Below, one piece after another: positions 25,916 to 35,148 of a stretch of DNA of 64,000 bases. The notes below the pieces were generated by a model. It did not search any database. It saw only the letters and a program-made list of their open reading frames with translations, and was not told the origin of the DNA. The position numbers and the translations under genes are program-made. The stretch covers positions 1-64,000 of the forward strand of contig JBNLFS010000057.1 of the NCBI GenBank assembly GCA_050305635.1, read 5' to 3'. The DNA is from Thiodiazotropha sp050305635 (GTDB lineage Bacteria > Pseudomonadota > Gammaproteobacteria > Chromatiales > Chromatiaceae). The number at the start of each line of letters is the position of its first letter. The stretch's first letter is position 1.

Positions 25916-27631
25916 TCAGTCGCGGATATAGCGTTTACGTTTACTCTCCTTGACCCTCTCCAGATCCACCATAATCATCCCATCGGTACAGCCCGCAAAA
26001 TCGGGATCGATACCGAAATCGAGAAAGCTCACCCCCCCCGGCTCACACAGATCGGTGTACTGCTTATAGAGCGTGGGAATGGTCAGATCAAACTGTGCCA
26101 GCTGGTTTTTCAACTCCTGCAGATCCGTCTCGAAATCATCGCCGACGAACACCGGGCCCAGTTCATCCCAGGTGGCCCGGCTGGTCTGATAGGGATTGCG
26201 CGCGGCGCCGAGAAACTGCTTGGGGGGAAAGTAGCGCAGGTAAAAATCCACCATCAGGTCCCGGGCCGGTTTCGGATAACGGGCGCTGATACTCACCGGC
26301 CCGAACATGTAGCGGATCTCAGGACGATGTCGTAGATAGGCGCCCAACCCCTGCCACAGGTAGTCCAGGGCCCGGGAGCCCCAGTAGCGGGGTTGAACAA
26401 AACTTCTACCCAGTTCAATCGCCTGATCCGCAAAGGGTTCGAAGGTGTCATCGAACTTGAACAGGCTCTGGGTGTAGAGCCCGTCATTACCCTGCTGTTC
26501 GAGTATTTGGCGCACCTCGCCGATCCGGTAGGAACCCACCATCTCCAGCTCATTCTCATCCCAAAGCACCAGGTGACGATAATGCAGATCGTACTTGTCC
26601 GTATCCCGACGCTTGCCGGTGCCTTCGCCCACCTTGCGGAAGCTGATCTCCCGCAGCCGTCCGATCTCCCGCATGAAGGCGCTGCCCGGCTCCCAGTCCA
26701 TCAAAAGAATCTGTTTACCGTCCCGAGTCTGACCCAGCACCTCGCCCTTGCCCAGCTCCTTTTTCAACGCCTGGCGGGATTCCGGATGGGCTATGCTCTT
26801 CTCCGTGGTGAACACCCCGGGCTTGCGCTGGGAGATACGGTAGAGGTGCTTGCGCACCATCTTCACCCGGGACTTCAGACGGATGCCCGCCATATTCAGA
26901 TGGTCGAAGGGAATCAATTCGCCGACCCGGAAGGCGATGGTGTTGGAACGCTGCAGGAACATCTCCTGCACCAGCAACAGTGCCGCGATCGGTTTGTAGA
27001 ACATGGACACCCCATAAAACAGGGGCGAGTTGCGGGCATCGATATAGATCGGCAGCAATGGCGAATGGGTGCGCCGGGCGAACTGCATGAAACCGCTCTT
27101 CCAGCGGGTGTCCCGGATCCCGTTGGGTCGCAGGCGCGACACCTCTCCCGCGGGAAAGATGATCACCAGCTCCTCCCGTTCCAACGCCGCGTGGATGCGC
27201 TTGACCCCGTTGCGGTTCGATCCGCCTCCCAGGTTGTCCACCGGCAACAGCAGCTCCCCCAGGGGTTCGATGGATGAGAGCAGATCCGTGGCCACCACCT
27301 TGATATCCCGGCGCACCCGGCTGATCATCTGGATCAGGCTCAGCGCATCCAGGGCGCCCAGGGGGTGGTTCGCCACTACGATCACCCGGCCGCTGGGGGG
27401 TATGTTCTCCAGATCCTTGTTCGAAACCAGGTAATCAAGATCGAAATACTCGAGGACCTTTTCGATCAGTTCGAAGCCTCTGAGGGACTGGTGTTCATCC
27501 AGAAAACGGTTGATCTCCCGCTCCCGGAACAGCATGCGCAGGATCTTTATCATCGGGCGGGTCAGAAGGCCCGGTTGTTTCTCGAAAAATCCCGGAAATC
27601 GGTCGGTCAGGACCTGTTCTACATTCAACAA
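25916..27631 (-). CDS. Two-domain lipid acyltransferase (PlsC-like plus OlsB/GNAT-like)
   Basis: A 571-residue protein. Residues about 50-280 are a lysophospholipid-acyltransferase domain: VVANHPLGALDALSLIQ (His89 and Asp95, one residue wider than the usual H-x4-D), IIFPAGEVSRLRPNGIRD and SPLLPIYIDARNS. Residues about 310-520 resemble the OlsB/hemolysin-like N-acyltransferases (GNAT fold): REISFRKVGEGTGKRRDTDKYD, HLVLWDENELEMVGSYRIG, ELGRSFVQPRYWGSRALDYLW and MFGPVSISARYP. The same order is known in OlsF, which makes ornithine lipids from ornithine with both acylations on one chain. That is the leading hypothesis. Cytoplasmic, membrane-associated. It is divergent from metG. Confidence 0.75.
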   Translation of the reverse strand: MLNVEQVLTDRFPGFFEKQPGLLTRPMIKILRMLFREREINRFLDEHQSLRGFELIEKVLEYFDLDYLVSNKDLENIPPSGRVIVVANHPLGALDALSLIQMISRVRRDIKVVATDLLSSIEPLGELLLPVDNLGGGSNRNGVKRIHAALEREELVIIFPAGEVSRLRPNGIRDTRWKSGFMQFARRTHSPLLPIYIDARNSPLFYGVSMFYKPIAALLLVQEMFLQRSNTIAFRVGELIPFDHLNMAGIRLKSRVKMVRKHLYRISQRKPGVFTTEKSIAHPESRQALKKELGKGEVLGQTRDGKQILLMDWEPGSAFMREIGRLREISFRKVGEGTGKRRDTDKYDLHYRHLVLWDENELEMVGSYRIGEVRQILEQQGNDGLYTQSLFKFDDTFEPFADQAIELGRSFVQPRYWGSRALDYLWQGLGAYLRHRPEIRYMFGPVSISARYPKPARDLMVDFYLRYFPPKQFLGAARNPYQTSRATWDELGPVFVGDDFETDLQELKNQLAQFDLTIPTLYKQYTDLCEPGGVSFLDFGIDPDFAGCTDGMIMVDLERVKESKRKRYIRD

Positions 27632-27959
27632 GGTGGTGCTCCCCGGATTAAATCAGCAGGAGCATACGGGCGCATCATGACAGCGGGTTTGCGGGACTAT
27701 GAGCTTTACATGTCCTGATCGTGACCGTTTAGTGAATCCGGCCTGTGGAGGCAACATACGGTCGTAGAGCGGTCTCCGGGTTGTCTGACCAGAATCCGGG
27801 GCCCATTGAATACCCCACAGGCTGAGGCTTGCCTCGAAACACAATAACGGCGAGACCGGACTTACCTCCCCAAGCCGGGATATGCGATAATTTCGGTTTT
27901 TCTCGCCACGCCGGACCCTCCGGCCGGACCGGAACCCAAGCTTGCAAGTCGAAGCCCCT

Positions 27960-30008
27960 ATGAATAAAACTCCGCGTAAGATCCTCATCACCAGCGCCCT
28001 GCCCTACGCCAACGGGCCGATCCATCTCGGCCACCTGGTGGAGTACATTCAGACCGATATCTGGTCCCGCTTCCAGAAGATGCGCGGTCACTCGTGTCTG
28101 TACGTCTGCGCCGACGACGCCCACGGCACGCCGATCATGCTGCGCGCCCGCCAGGAGGGCATTACCCCGGAGACCCTGATCGCCCGGGTCGCCGAGGAGC
28201 ATCAGGCGGACTTCGCCGGCTTCCGCATCGGCTTCGACAACTACCACTCGACCCATTCCCCGGAGAACCAGGTGTGCGCCAACACCATCTACGAGCGCAA
28301 TCGGGACGGGGGGCATATCGCCAAACGCACCATCACCCAGGCCTACGATCCGGTGGAGCAGATGTTCCTGCCCGACCGCTTCATCAAGGGCACCTGCCCG
28401 AAGTGTGGCGCCGAGGATCAGTATGGCGACAACTGCGAGGTGTGTGGCGCCAGTTATTCGCCGGCGGAACTGAAGAACCCGGTCTCCGCGGTATCCGGCG
28501 CGGTGCCGGAACAGCGTGAGTCGGATCACTATTTTTTCAAGCTGGCCGATTTCGAAACCATGCTCAAGGAGTGGACCGGAGGCGGTCACGTGCAGAGCGA
28601 GGTCGCCAACAAGCTGGGTGAGTGGTTCGAGGCCGGACTGCAGGAGTGGGACATCTCCCGGGACGCCCCCTACTTCGGTTTCGAGATACCCGACCATCCG
28701 GGCAAATACTTCTACGTCTGGCTTGACGCCCCGATCGGCTACATGGCCAGTTTCCGCAACCTGTGCGACAAGACCGAGGAACTCGACTTCGACGAGTACT
28801 GGACCCCGGAGAGCCCGACGGAGCTGTACCATTTCATCGGCAAGGACATCATCTACTTCCACACCCTGTTCTGGCCGGCGATGCTCCACGGGGCGGGCTT
28901 CCGCACCCCCAACGCGGTGTTCGCCCACGGCTTTCTCACCGTGGACGGCTCCAAGATGTCCAAATCCCGGGGCACCTTCATCAATGCGCGCACCTACCTG
29001 GATCATCTGAATCCGGAGTACCTGCGCTACTACTTCGCCGCAAAACTCGGATCAGGCGTCGACGACATCGACCTCAACCTGGAGGACTTCGCCGCCCGGG
29101 TCAACAGCGACCTGGTGGGTAAAGTGGTGAATATCGCCAGCCGCTGTGCCGGATTCATCAGCAAGCGTTTCGATGGACGCATGGCCGGGCAGGTCTCCGA
29201 GCAGGCCCTGTTCGATGAGTTCGTGGCGGCCGGCGAGACCATTGCCGGGCATTTCGAGCACCGGGAATACAGCCGCGCGGTGCGCGAGATCATGGCCCTG
29301 GCCGACCGGGCCAACCAGACCATCGACGAGCGCAAGCCCTGGGTGGTGGCCAAGCAGGACGGTCAGGACGACGAACTGCAGGCGATCTGCAGCGACGGCC
29401 TCAACCTGTTCCGTCTGCTGATCGGTTACCTGCGCCCGATATTGCCCGGTACCGCGGAGATGGCGGAGCGCTTTCTGCAGATCGACCCCCTGACCTGGGA
29501 ACAGCTGGCGACCCCGCTGACCGGCCATGCCGTCGGTGCGTTCGAACCCCTCATGACCCGGGTCGACCCCAAGCAGATCGAAGCAATGCTGGCGCATTCG
29601 AAAGAAGACCTGGCCGCCCAGACGCCGGTCAAGGCCGCCAAGCCGGCTGGCGACTCGCCCTTGAGCAAGGAACCGATCGCCGCCACCATCGAGTACAAGG
29701 ATTTCGCCAAGCTGGATCTGCGCATCGCCCGCATCGCCAAGGCAGACCACGTGGAGGGCGCCGACAAGCTGTTGCAGCTGACCCTGGACCTGGGCGGCGA
29801 AACCCGCAACGTGTTCGCCGGAATCAAGTCGGCCTATGCCCCGGAGGACCTGGAAGGCAAACTTACCGTGATGGTCGCCAACCTGGCGCCGCGCAAGATG
29901 CGATTCGGCGTCTCGGAAGGCATGGTGCTGGCCGCGGGACCGGGAGGAAAGGAGCTGTACATTCTGAATCCCGACGAGGGCGCTCTGCCGGGTATGCGGG
30001 TCAAGTAA
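27960..30008 (+). CDS. metG: Methionyl-tRNA synthetase
   Basis: A 682-residue class I synthetase charging tRNA(Met). The HIGH motif is HLGH (22-25) in PYANGPIHLGHLVEY, and KMSKS lies at about 333-337. A zinc knuckle is seen in CPKCGAEDQYGDNCEVCGA, and the C-terminal tRNA-binding (EMAP/Trbp) domain from about 580 reads YKDFAKLDLRIARI, GIKSAY and LAPRKMRFGVSEGMVLAA. The length matches the long gammaproteobacterial form. The ATG at 27960 is preferred over an upstream in-frame start at 27942. Confidence 0.95.
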   Translation: MNKTPRKILITSALPYANGPIHLGHLVEYIQTDIWSRFQKMRGHSCLYVCADDAHGTPIMLRARQEGITPETLIARVAEEHQADFAGFRIGFDNYHSTHSPENQVCANTIYERNRDGGHIAKRTITQAYDPVEQMFLPDRFIKGTCPKCGAEDQYGDNCEVCGASYSPAELKNPVSAVSGAVPEQRESDHYFFKLADFETMLKEWTGGGHVQSEVANKLGEWFEAGLQEWDISRDAPYFGFEIPDHPGKYFYVWLDAPIGYMASFRNLCDKTEELDFDEYWTPESPTELYHFIGKDIIYFHTLFWPAMLHGAGFRTPNAVFAHGFLTVDGSKMSKSRGTFINARTYLDHLNPEYLRYYFAAKLGSGVDDIDLNLEDFAARVNSDLVGKVVNIASRCAGFISKRFDGRMAGQVSEQALFDEFVAAGETIAGHFEHREYSRAVREIMALADRANQTIDERKPWVVAKQDGQDDELQAICSDGLNLFRLLIGYLRPILPGTAEMAERFLQIDPLTWEQLATPLTGHAVGAFEPLMTRVDPKQIEAMLAHSKEDLAAQTPVKAAKPAGDSPLSKEPIAATIEYKDFAKLDLRIARIAKADHVEGADKLLQLTLDLGGETRNVFAGIKSAYAPEDLEGKLTVMVANLAPRKMRFGVSEGMVLAAGPGGKELYILNPDEGALPGMRVK

Positions 30009-30218
30009 ACAGCTCCAGCGCGGATCGCTGACACACAGCGCCCGCGAGGAGCACCCCATGGCTCAATGGCAACGGGTAGGAACAGCCTGAGCAACGCGGT
30101 GGACGGACCAGGATACGAGCGCGCCCTACGACCTGTTTGATAGCTTGTGCGGTAATACCAACAAGGAGACTGTCCGCCGCAGAAGTGCTATATATCAGTC
30201 ATACGTTACTGCAAAACA

Positions 30219-31349
30219 GTGAATCCACTACGTATGAACCCGGGCCCCCACACATCGGACATCAAGCCCAATACGCCTCTGCTCGCGCTTTTGTCGGGCT
30301 TAGGGATCATGATCGGCGCCACCCCCTACCTGTTTTATATCGAGCAACTCTGGTTACTGCCGTTACTTGCCCTGGTAGCGGTTGCCACGATGTGGATCAG
30401 CGCGCGGAAATTCCGCACCCATGCCACCTTTGAACCGACCGCGGGGGAATGGATCTCCGCGGGATGGGGGTTCGTCGGCTACGCGTCGATGCAGAGTTTG
30501 AACCTCATCTACTACGGCATTGCATATTGGATCGTCAGAGGGGTCGTTTATATTTCCGGCCTGATGGATATCCTCATCGATCCCTCATGGGCCCACACCA
30601 TCGGTCTATGGGTTTCACTGCTGTTCGCTTTCGGTCTCTATGTGGCGGTCCTCGAACTCTCGACCAAATTGCCTCAGCGACTCTACCCGCGACTGGCCGG
30701 TGTGCGCTCCCCCTATTACGCACTCTGGTTTCGCTACAAACTATGGATCCTGCTCGCCGTGGTGACCGGTCTGAGCGGTCTGGCGGTGATGCTGATCCTT
30801 GGGCTTCACCCCTGGTACTGGGTTCTGGGCGGCTGGGCGCTGGTCTTCTATACCAGCTTTCCGATCGCCAGCATGGGCGAAGAGCGGGAGCAGCTCAGAG
30901 CGAAAGGTCTCAAGGCCGCGAAAAGTCTGCTGGAAGCCTCCGGCTGGTCATTATCGACTCTGTCACCCACGGGGGATCCACAGATCGACCCGTTTCTCGA
31001 GGAGGTGGATTATCTGGCGCGTCGGGAAACTGAGCGGTTGCTGATCGGGGTGGTTGCGGCAGAAGTGGACTGGACCGCCGCGGCGAGCCTGCAGATGGCC
31101 GCCCGGGTTCTGCAAGGCCGCATACCCGGCGAGGAGGACAGCCCGGCTAGAATGCATCCACTGTTATTCCTGACCAGTGAGACCATTGACGACAGCGTTC
31201 AGCGCTTCGCCGAACGGGAAGACCTGGTGGTGGTGCACTTACCCAAGCGCAAGACCAAAGAGGTGTTGCAAGCGACCGCTGACCCGACCGCTTTGAAAAG
31301 CCTGGCAGATTCATTGATTCCCCTGGGAGCAACCGCCCATGGGAATTAG
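30219..31349 (+). CDS. Six-helix membrane protein with cytoplasmic tail, partner of a TIR-like protein
   Basis: A 376-residue protein. Hydrophobic helices are seen at about residues 20-45, 47-65, 85-125 (long, perhaps two), 132-155, 172-195 and 200-222. A soluble C-terminal part (about 225-376) follows: REQLRAKGLKAAKSLLEASG, FLEEVDYLARRETERLLIGV, HPLLFLTSETIDDSVQRF and LVVVHLPKRKTKEVL. The alternating strands and helices of the tail look like a small alpha/beta domain, but no family was recognised. The stop overlaps the start of the TIR-like gene by 11 bases, so the two are almost certainly made together. It lies 210 bp behind metG and probably has its own promoter. Function unknown; a membrane sensor or effector in a defence or signalling pair is the inferred role. 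Confidence 0.75.
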   Translation: MNPLRMNPGPHTSDIKPNTPLLALLSGLGIMIGATPYLFYIEQLWLLPLLALVAVATMWISARKFRTHATFEPTAGEWISAGWGFVGYASMQSLNLIYYGIAYWIVRGVVYISGLMDILIDPSWAHTIGLWVSLLFAFGLYVAVLELSTKLPQRLYPRLAGVRSPYYALWFRYKLWILLAVVTGLSGLAVMLILGLHPWYWVLGGWALVFYTSFPIASMGEEREQLRAKGLKAAKSLLEASGWSLSTLSPTGDPQIDPFLEEVDYLARRETERLLIGVVAAEVDWTAAASLQMAARVLQGRIPGEEDSPARMHPLLFLTSETIDDSVQRFAEREDLVVVHLPKRKTKEVLQATADPTALKSLADSLIPLGATAHGN

Positions 31350-32388
31350 CATCGAAACCCTCACCCTCGGCGCAAGCCCCGCGGAGATCCGTGAGATCAA
31401 GCCGGATATGGCGTTGCGCGACATGCGGCTGCACAGCAAGCGCGCTTTGCTCGAAACGCTCCTGCAGAAAGTGGATGGCACCCTGCTCGATGACGAATTG
31501 GGCGACCTGTTTGACAGGCAGATCAAGCGTCAGATCACCCGCACCCGGGTCAATGGGTGTGAAGTGCTGCTGCTGGAGGTCGAGCGATGGATTCTCAGCG
31601 ACGGTGAAAAGGCTCGTGCGCTGGGTAATCTGGCATATAGTTTTTCCAAACAGGGAACCCTGCGATTCATCTCGCCGGAACTCGACGTACCCTGCCCTGC
31701 TGTAGGACGGTTGTTCGAAATCTGGCAGGAGCAGTTTCAGATCGACGCAAAACTCATCCCCTGGTCCTATCTCGGATACCTGGAATCCGGGCAAACCACC
31801 CTCGAAGAGTTGCTGGGTATCAGCATAAGCAGTGGCCGCTCACCGGTAAAACCCGATCAACCGGATGCCTCCGAATACCGGGGCCCGGCGGACATAAAGA
31901 CCGTACGGATTTTTCTTGCCTCATCAGCCGAGCTTCGCGAGGATCGAGATGCCTTTGATCTCTATTTTCGCCAGCAGAACGACCAGCTGCGAAAGCAGGG
32001 GCTCTATCTCGAAATCGTTCGCTGGGAAAATTTCCTCGACGCCATGTCGAGTACACGACTGCAGGATGAATACAACAAAGCCATTCTGAGTTGTGACATC
32101 TTTGTCAGCCTATTCATGACCAAGACCGGGAAATACACCGAGGAGGAATTCGACCTCGCTTTCAAAACCTTTCAAGCCACCGGTAAGCCTCAGGTCTACA
32201 CCTACTTCAAGAAATCCACGGTTTCGACGAGCGCCAGTCACCGGGACGATCTGTTGTCCCTATGGGATTTTCAAAAAAAGCTGGTTGAAAAACACCAGCA
32301 TTTTTTCTCAGAGTATGACTCCATCGAAGGACTGAAGAGACAATTCAAGGATCAACTGGAAAAACTGCGCGCCGAGAACAGGCTATAA
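31339..32388 (+). CDS. Two-domain protein with C-terminal TIR-like/DUF4062-like domain
   Basis: A 349-residue cytoplasmic protein. The N-terminal part (1-165) is an alpha/beta domain of unknown family (GCEVLLLEVERWILSDGEK, LRFISPELDVPCPAVGRL, AKLIPWSYLGYLES). A short linker follows. The C-terminal part (about 188-349) has the pattern of TIR-like/DUF4062-type domains: VRIFLASSAELREDRDAF, LYLEIVRWENFLDAMSSTRL, CDIFVSLFMTKTGKYTEEEF and GKPQVYTYFKK. Related domains occur at the ends of predicted NTPase and other conflict-system proteins. The Glu cluster after GKYT could be catalytic, but NADase activity is not shown by the sequence. It overlaps the membrane-protein gene by 11 bases. A MITE-like element follows directly. 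Confidence 0.75.
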   Translation: MGISIETLTLGASPAEIREIKPDMALRDMRLHSKRALLETLLQKVDGTLLDDELGDLFDRQIKRQITRTRVNGCEVLLLEVERWILSDGEKARALGNLAYSFSKQGTLRFISPELDVPCPAVGRLFEIWQEQFQIDAKLIPWSYLGYLESGQTTLEELLGISISSGRSPVKPDQPDASEYRGPADIKTVRIFLASSAELREDRDAFDLYFRQQNDQLRKQGLYLEIVRWENFLDAMSSTRLQDEYNKAILSCDIFVSLFMTKTGKYTEEEFDLAFKTFQATGKPQVYTYFKKSTVSTSASHRDDLLSLWDFQKKLVEKHQHFFSEYDSIEGLKRQFKDQLEKLRAENRL

Positions 32389-32399
32389 GTAGACAAACA

Positions 32400-32550
32400 A
32401 TCAACAGGCTGTTGAAATTCGCTCAGATGAGTGCGAGACAAGGCGAAAACCGCCGAAACAGTACAGTTTACAGAAGTAAATGAGCATTTCGAGACAATGA
32501 TTCAACCCAGAATCAAACCGTCTGAGTAGCCTTTAACAGCCTGTTAAAGG
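32400..32550. mobile_element. MITE-like element with palindromic ends
   Basis: The left end tcaacaggctgttgaaa and the right end tttaacagcctgttaaagg are inverted relative to each other; over 27 bases about 20 match, and each end is itself a palindrome. The 150-bp interior has no gene. Elements with this aacaggctgtt end are common between gammaproteobacterial genes. It lies between the convergent TIR-like gene and the FG-GAP gene. Confidence 0.6.
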
Positions 32551-32653
32551 GGAGTGGAGCGACGCCGATAGCACGCGAGCACCGACCCGGACACATGATT
32601 AAAACTATATGGCAGACGCTTGCATCCCGGCAGCCCTCGATATGACCTACCGC

Positions 32654-35002
32654 TCAAAGCCGGTCTACCGCAATGATGCCAACCCCTGTTTCGCGAGCCG
32701 CACCGCGCAGATGTACCGTGTAGGTACCCGGCTGCAACTCCCTGAGAATCGCGGCCTCTTTCTCTTCTTCCGGCGCGATATCGAGTTCTGCGATTTCCAA
32801 GGCCCTGTCTCCGCTCCTCCAGTCGTTGTTTCGGGCGATCACTGTGTCGCCCGAATACAAAGTAATATTCGGATCCTCTAGCGCATCGTTGACCCCTTTG
32901 TTCCGCAATTGAGGACCCAAACCCCGAATAAGGACCTTGACGGGCGTGTCGCCCTCGACCACAAACCCGCCGATCGTGATGGCTTCACCCTCGTCGACGT
33001 GCGCTCGCCCTGAAATATTCACTTGTAGCGAATTCGCAGGCATTTGATTATCCGCATCCACTCCTATGATACCCACACCCGTGTCCCCGGGTTTACCCTT
33101 GAGGTGAACGGTATAGACACCGGGATCAAGGCGCACTCGCAAGGCAGACTCATTGGGGTGGTCTAGCCCAATGCCCGCCGATTCGATTCGGTCGGCGTCC
33201 TGGGTGGATTGCCAATCGTCATTATGAGCGATTAACGTGCTTCCGGAGAAGAGATAGATATGGGGATCCTGAAGCGGCGATTGCACGCCCTTTTCTGCGA
33301 GACTCGGACCGATGCCCCGAAGAATCACAGTCTGGGGTGATGCACCTTCAATGATAAACCCACCTATGAGAATATCGGCTCCCTCTCCAACATAGGATCG
33401 TGTCGAGAAGTTGACGATCGAACCAGGACTTGAATCCAGATTCCAATCAACGCCCGAGTTATAGACCGTATCAAGATCACCATCTTTATCAAAGTCAATA
33501 GCGAGAGAGTTGCCGTGTATTTGAGTTAAGTCGATCGCATCAGGGGATAATGTTTGCGGCCCGGTAAAAACCAAAGGATCCTGCTGCTCGAAAAGAAGCA
33601 CGGATTGGGGTTCCGTACTGTCCGGGTAATAAAACTGAAGGGCGATATCCAGCCTGTCATCTCCGTTGACATCTAAAAACTCGAGCCGCTCGGTTGCCCC
33701 ATATCTGATTTCCGTACCTTGATAAAGCAAGCGCTGCTCAAAGAAGTTGAAATCCCGCTTTATAAGCAAAATCAATTTATATTCTTCATAGTCGCTTTGA
33801 TAAACCACCAACATCTCTTGTTGGCCGTCGTTATCGAGATCCGCAAACACCTCCTTGCTTCTGGAAATGGTATTTGCATTCGGGGCTCCGCAAAAGACAG
33901 GATCCGTCCAGTTTGGAAAGTTTGTAATTCTTACTGGCTCTTCATACTGATTGGGTCGTTCATCGTCTCTTTCATAGAATAGGATTTGACCTTGAGCTTG
34001 AGTCGGGTGAACCAACAGATCCATATCCCCATCCATATCGAAATCCGTTACCCAGACAGCCTCCTGATTATCCAGCGGTACTGAGTGATAAGGATTGGAA
34101 TACTGCGTGACGCTTTCCATGCTTGTTTGTTCAAAATAACTTAACCTACTGGACAATTGGCGCGCCATCAATACATCAAGATCACCATCATCATCGAAAT
34201 CCAGGACCAATGGATAGTCATAACTCGTAACCGGATGATTTACGCCAGGAAGCGGTTGTCCTTGCACAGCATTAAAATATTCAACAAAGCCTGCCGGTAA
34301 TGTCTCATAGTATTTTGCCAGAATTTCCGTAACATCATCACTCCTACGCATGAATACAGACTCCTCAGGAGTACCTGTATTTTCATAGAATACGCCATCT
34401 CCTTCTCCATATTTCCAGCTGGAAGCAAAAACATCCAAATCACCGTCGCCATCCACATCAACGAATCTGGCATATGCGTCATCGCCCAAACTCACTGCTC
34501 CGTTAAACACATCCTCAGAAAGTATTTCGTTGTTATTATTGACATCGTATTCGTTTTCGAGAACTACCAGGGTATTGATGCCGTCATTGTTCAAATCGAC
34601 CAGAGAAGCCGTCGCATACTGTGCAGAAGGATACCAGCCTTTATACAATGATATATCGAATGCGACAGATGTATTTTGATAGATCAGGTCGTTCCATGTA
34701 CTAGTTTGATCAAGCAATTTATTGAGCGGCCCAGCAATGATGTTTTGATACATTCCATCCTGATCGGACCTTGTCAAAAACTGTAGATATTGCTCTCCTC
34801 CTATTGACGTAACCGCAGGTCCCACTACGATCCTGTCAACCACGCTATTTGGAATTGAGAACGCCTGTGTACTGGAGCGCCCCAAGGATATTGCAGCACT
34901 GTTCGATGAAAACGCACAAGCCCACAAAACACCCAAGGAACAAATTGCGTGTTTAACCTCTTGTGACAAACTGCTTTTATGTGTAGATATAATGCTCTTC
35001 AT
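32654..35002 (-). CDS. Exported FG-GAP/VCBS-type repeat protein, paralogue 1
   Basis: A 782-residue protein with a signal-like hydrophobic stretch near residues 18-38. The middle (about 120-545) carries repeated calcium-binding propeller motifs: DVDGDGDLDVF, DFDDDGDLDVL, DFDMDGDMDLL and DFDKDGDLDTV. The C-terminus (about 550-782) is two copies of a roughly 110-residue domain: IGGFIIEGASPQTVILRGIGPS ... PGVYTVHLKG ... GVGIIGVDA, and IGGFVVEGDTPVKVLIRGLGPQ ... PGTYTVHLRG ... GVGIIAVDRL. Such endings are common in exported proteins of several phyla and may aid surface attachment. It is tandem with a clear paralogue at 35149-37380. Function unknown; a surface or secreted role is inferred. Confidence 0.75.
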   Translation of the reverse strand: MKSIISTHKSSLSQEVKHAICSLGVLWACAFSSNSAAISLGRSSTQAFSIPNSVVDRIVVGPAVTSIGGEQYLQFLTRSDQDGMYQNIIAGPLNKLLDQTSTWNDLIYQNTSVAFDISLYKGWYPSAQYATASLVDLNNDGINTLVVLENEYDVNNNNEILSEDVFNGAVSLGDDAYARFVDVDGDGDLDVFASSWKYGEGDGVFYENTGTPEESVFMRRSDDVTEILAKYYETLPAGFVEYFNAVQGQPLPGVNHPVTSYDYPLVLDFDDDGDLDVLMARQLSSRLSYFEQTSMESVTQYSNPYHSVPLDNQEAVWVTDFDMDGDMDLLVHPTQAQGQILFYERDDERPNQYEEPVRITNFPNWTDPVFCGAPNANTISRSKEVFADLDNDGQQEMLVVYQSDYEEYKLILLIKRDFNFFEQRLLYQGTEIRYGATERLEFLDVNGDDRLDIALQFYYPDSTEPQSVLLFEQQDPLVFTGPQTLSPDAIDLTQIHGNSLAIDFDKDGDLDTVYNSGVDWNLDSSPGSIVNFSTRSYVGEGADILIGGFIIEGASPQTVILRGIGPSLAEKGVQSPLQDPHIYLFSGSTLIAHNDDWQSTQDADRIESAGIGLDHPNESALRVRLDPGVYTVHLKGKPGDTGVGIIGVDADNQMPANSLQVNISGRAHVDEGEAITIGGFVVEGDTPVKVLIRGLGPQLRNKGVNDALEDPNITLYSGDTVIARNNDWRSGDRALEIAELDIAPEEEKEAAILRELQPGTYTVHLRGAARETGVGIIAVDRL

Positions 35003-35148
35003 GCGCTACCCGTTCTTCCGTTGTGCCTCCGATTACTGAATTCCGTGTATACAGCTCGTATCCACTACCCATACTCGATCACTGAAGCATCCATTATACA
35101 TCGGGCGACCAATCACTTACGGTTGAATTAACCGGTCCTTTCGAGTTT

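Noticed and set aside
27729..29006. Minus strand open frame of 425 codons
   Set aside because: Antisense to the 5' half of metG and its leader; no protein-like motifs.
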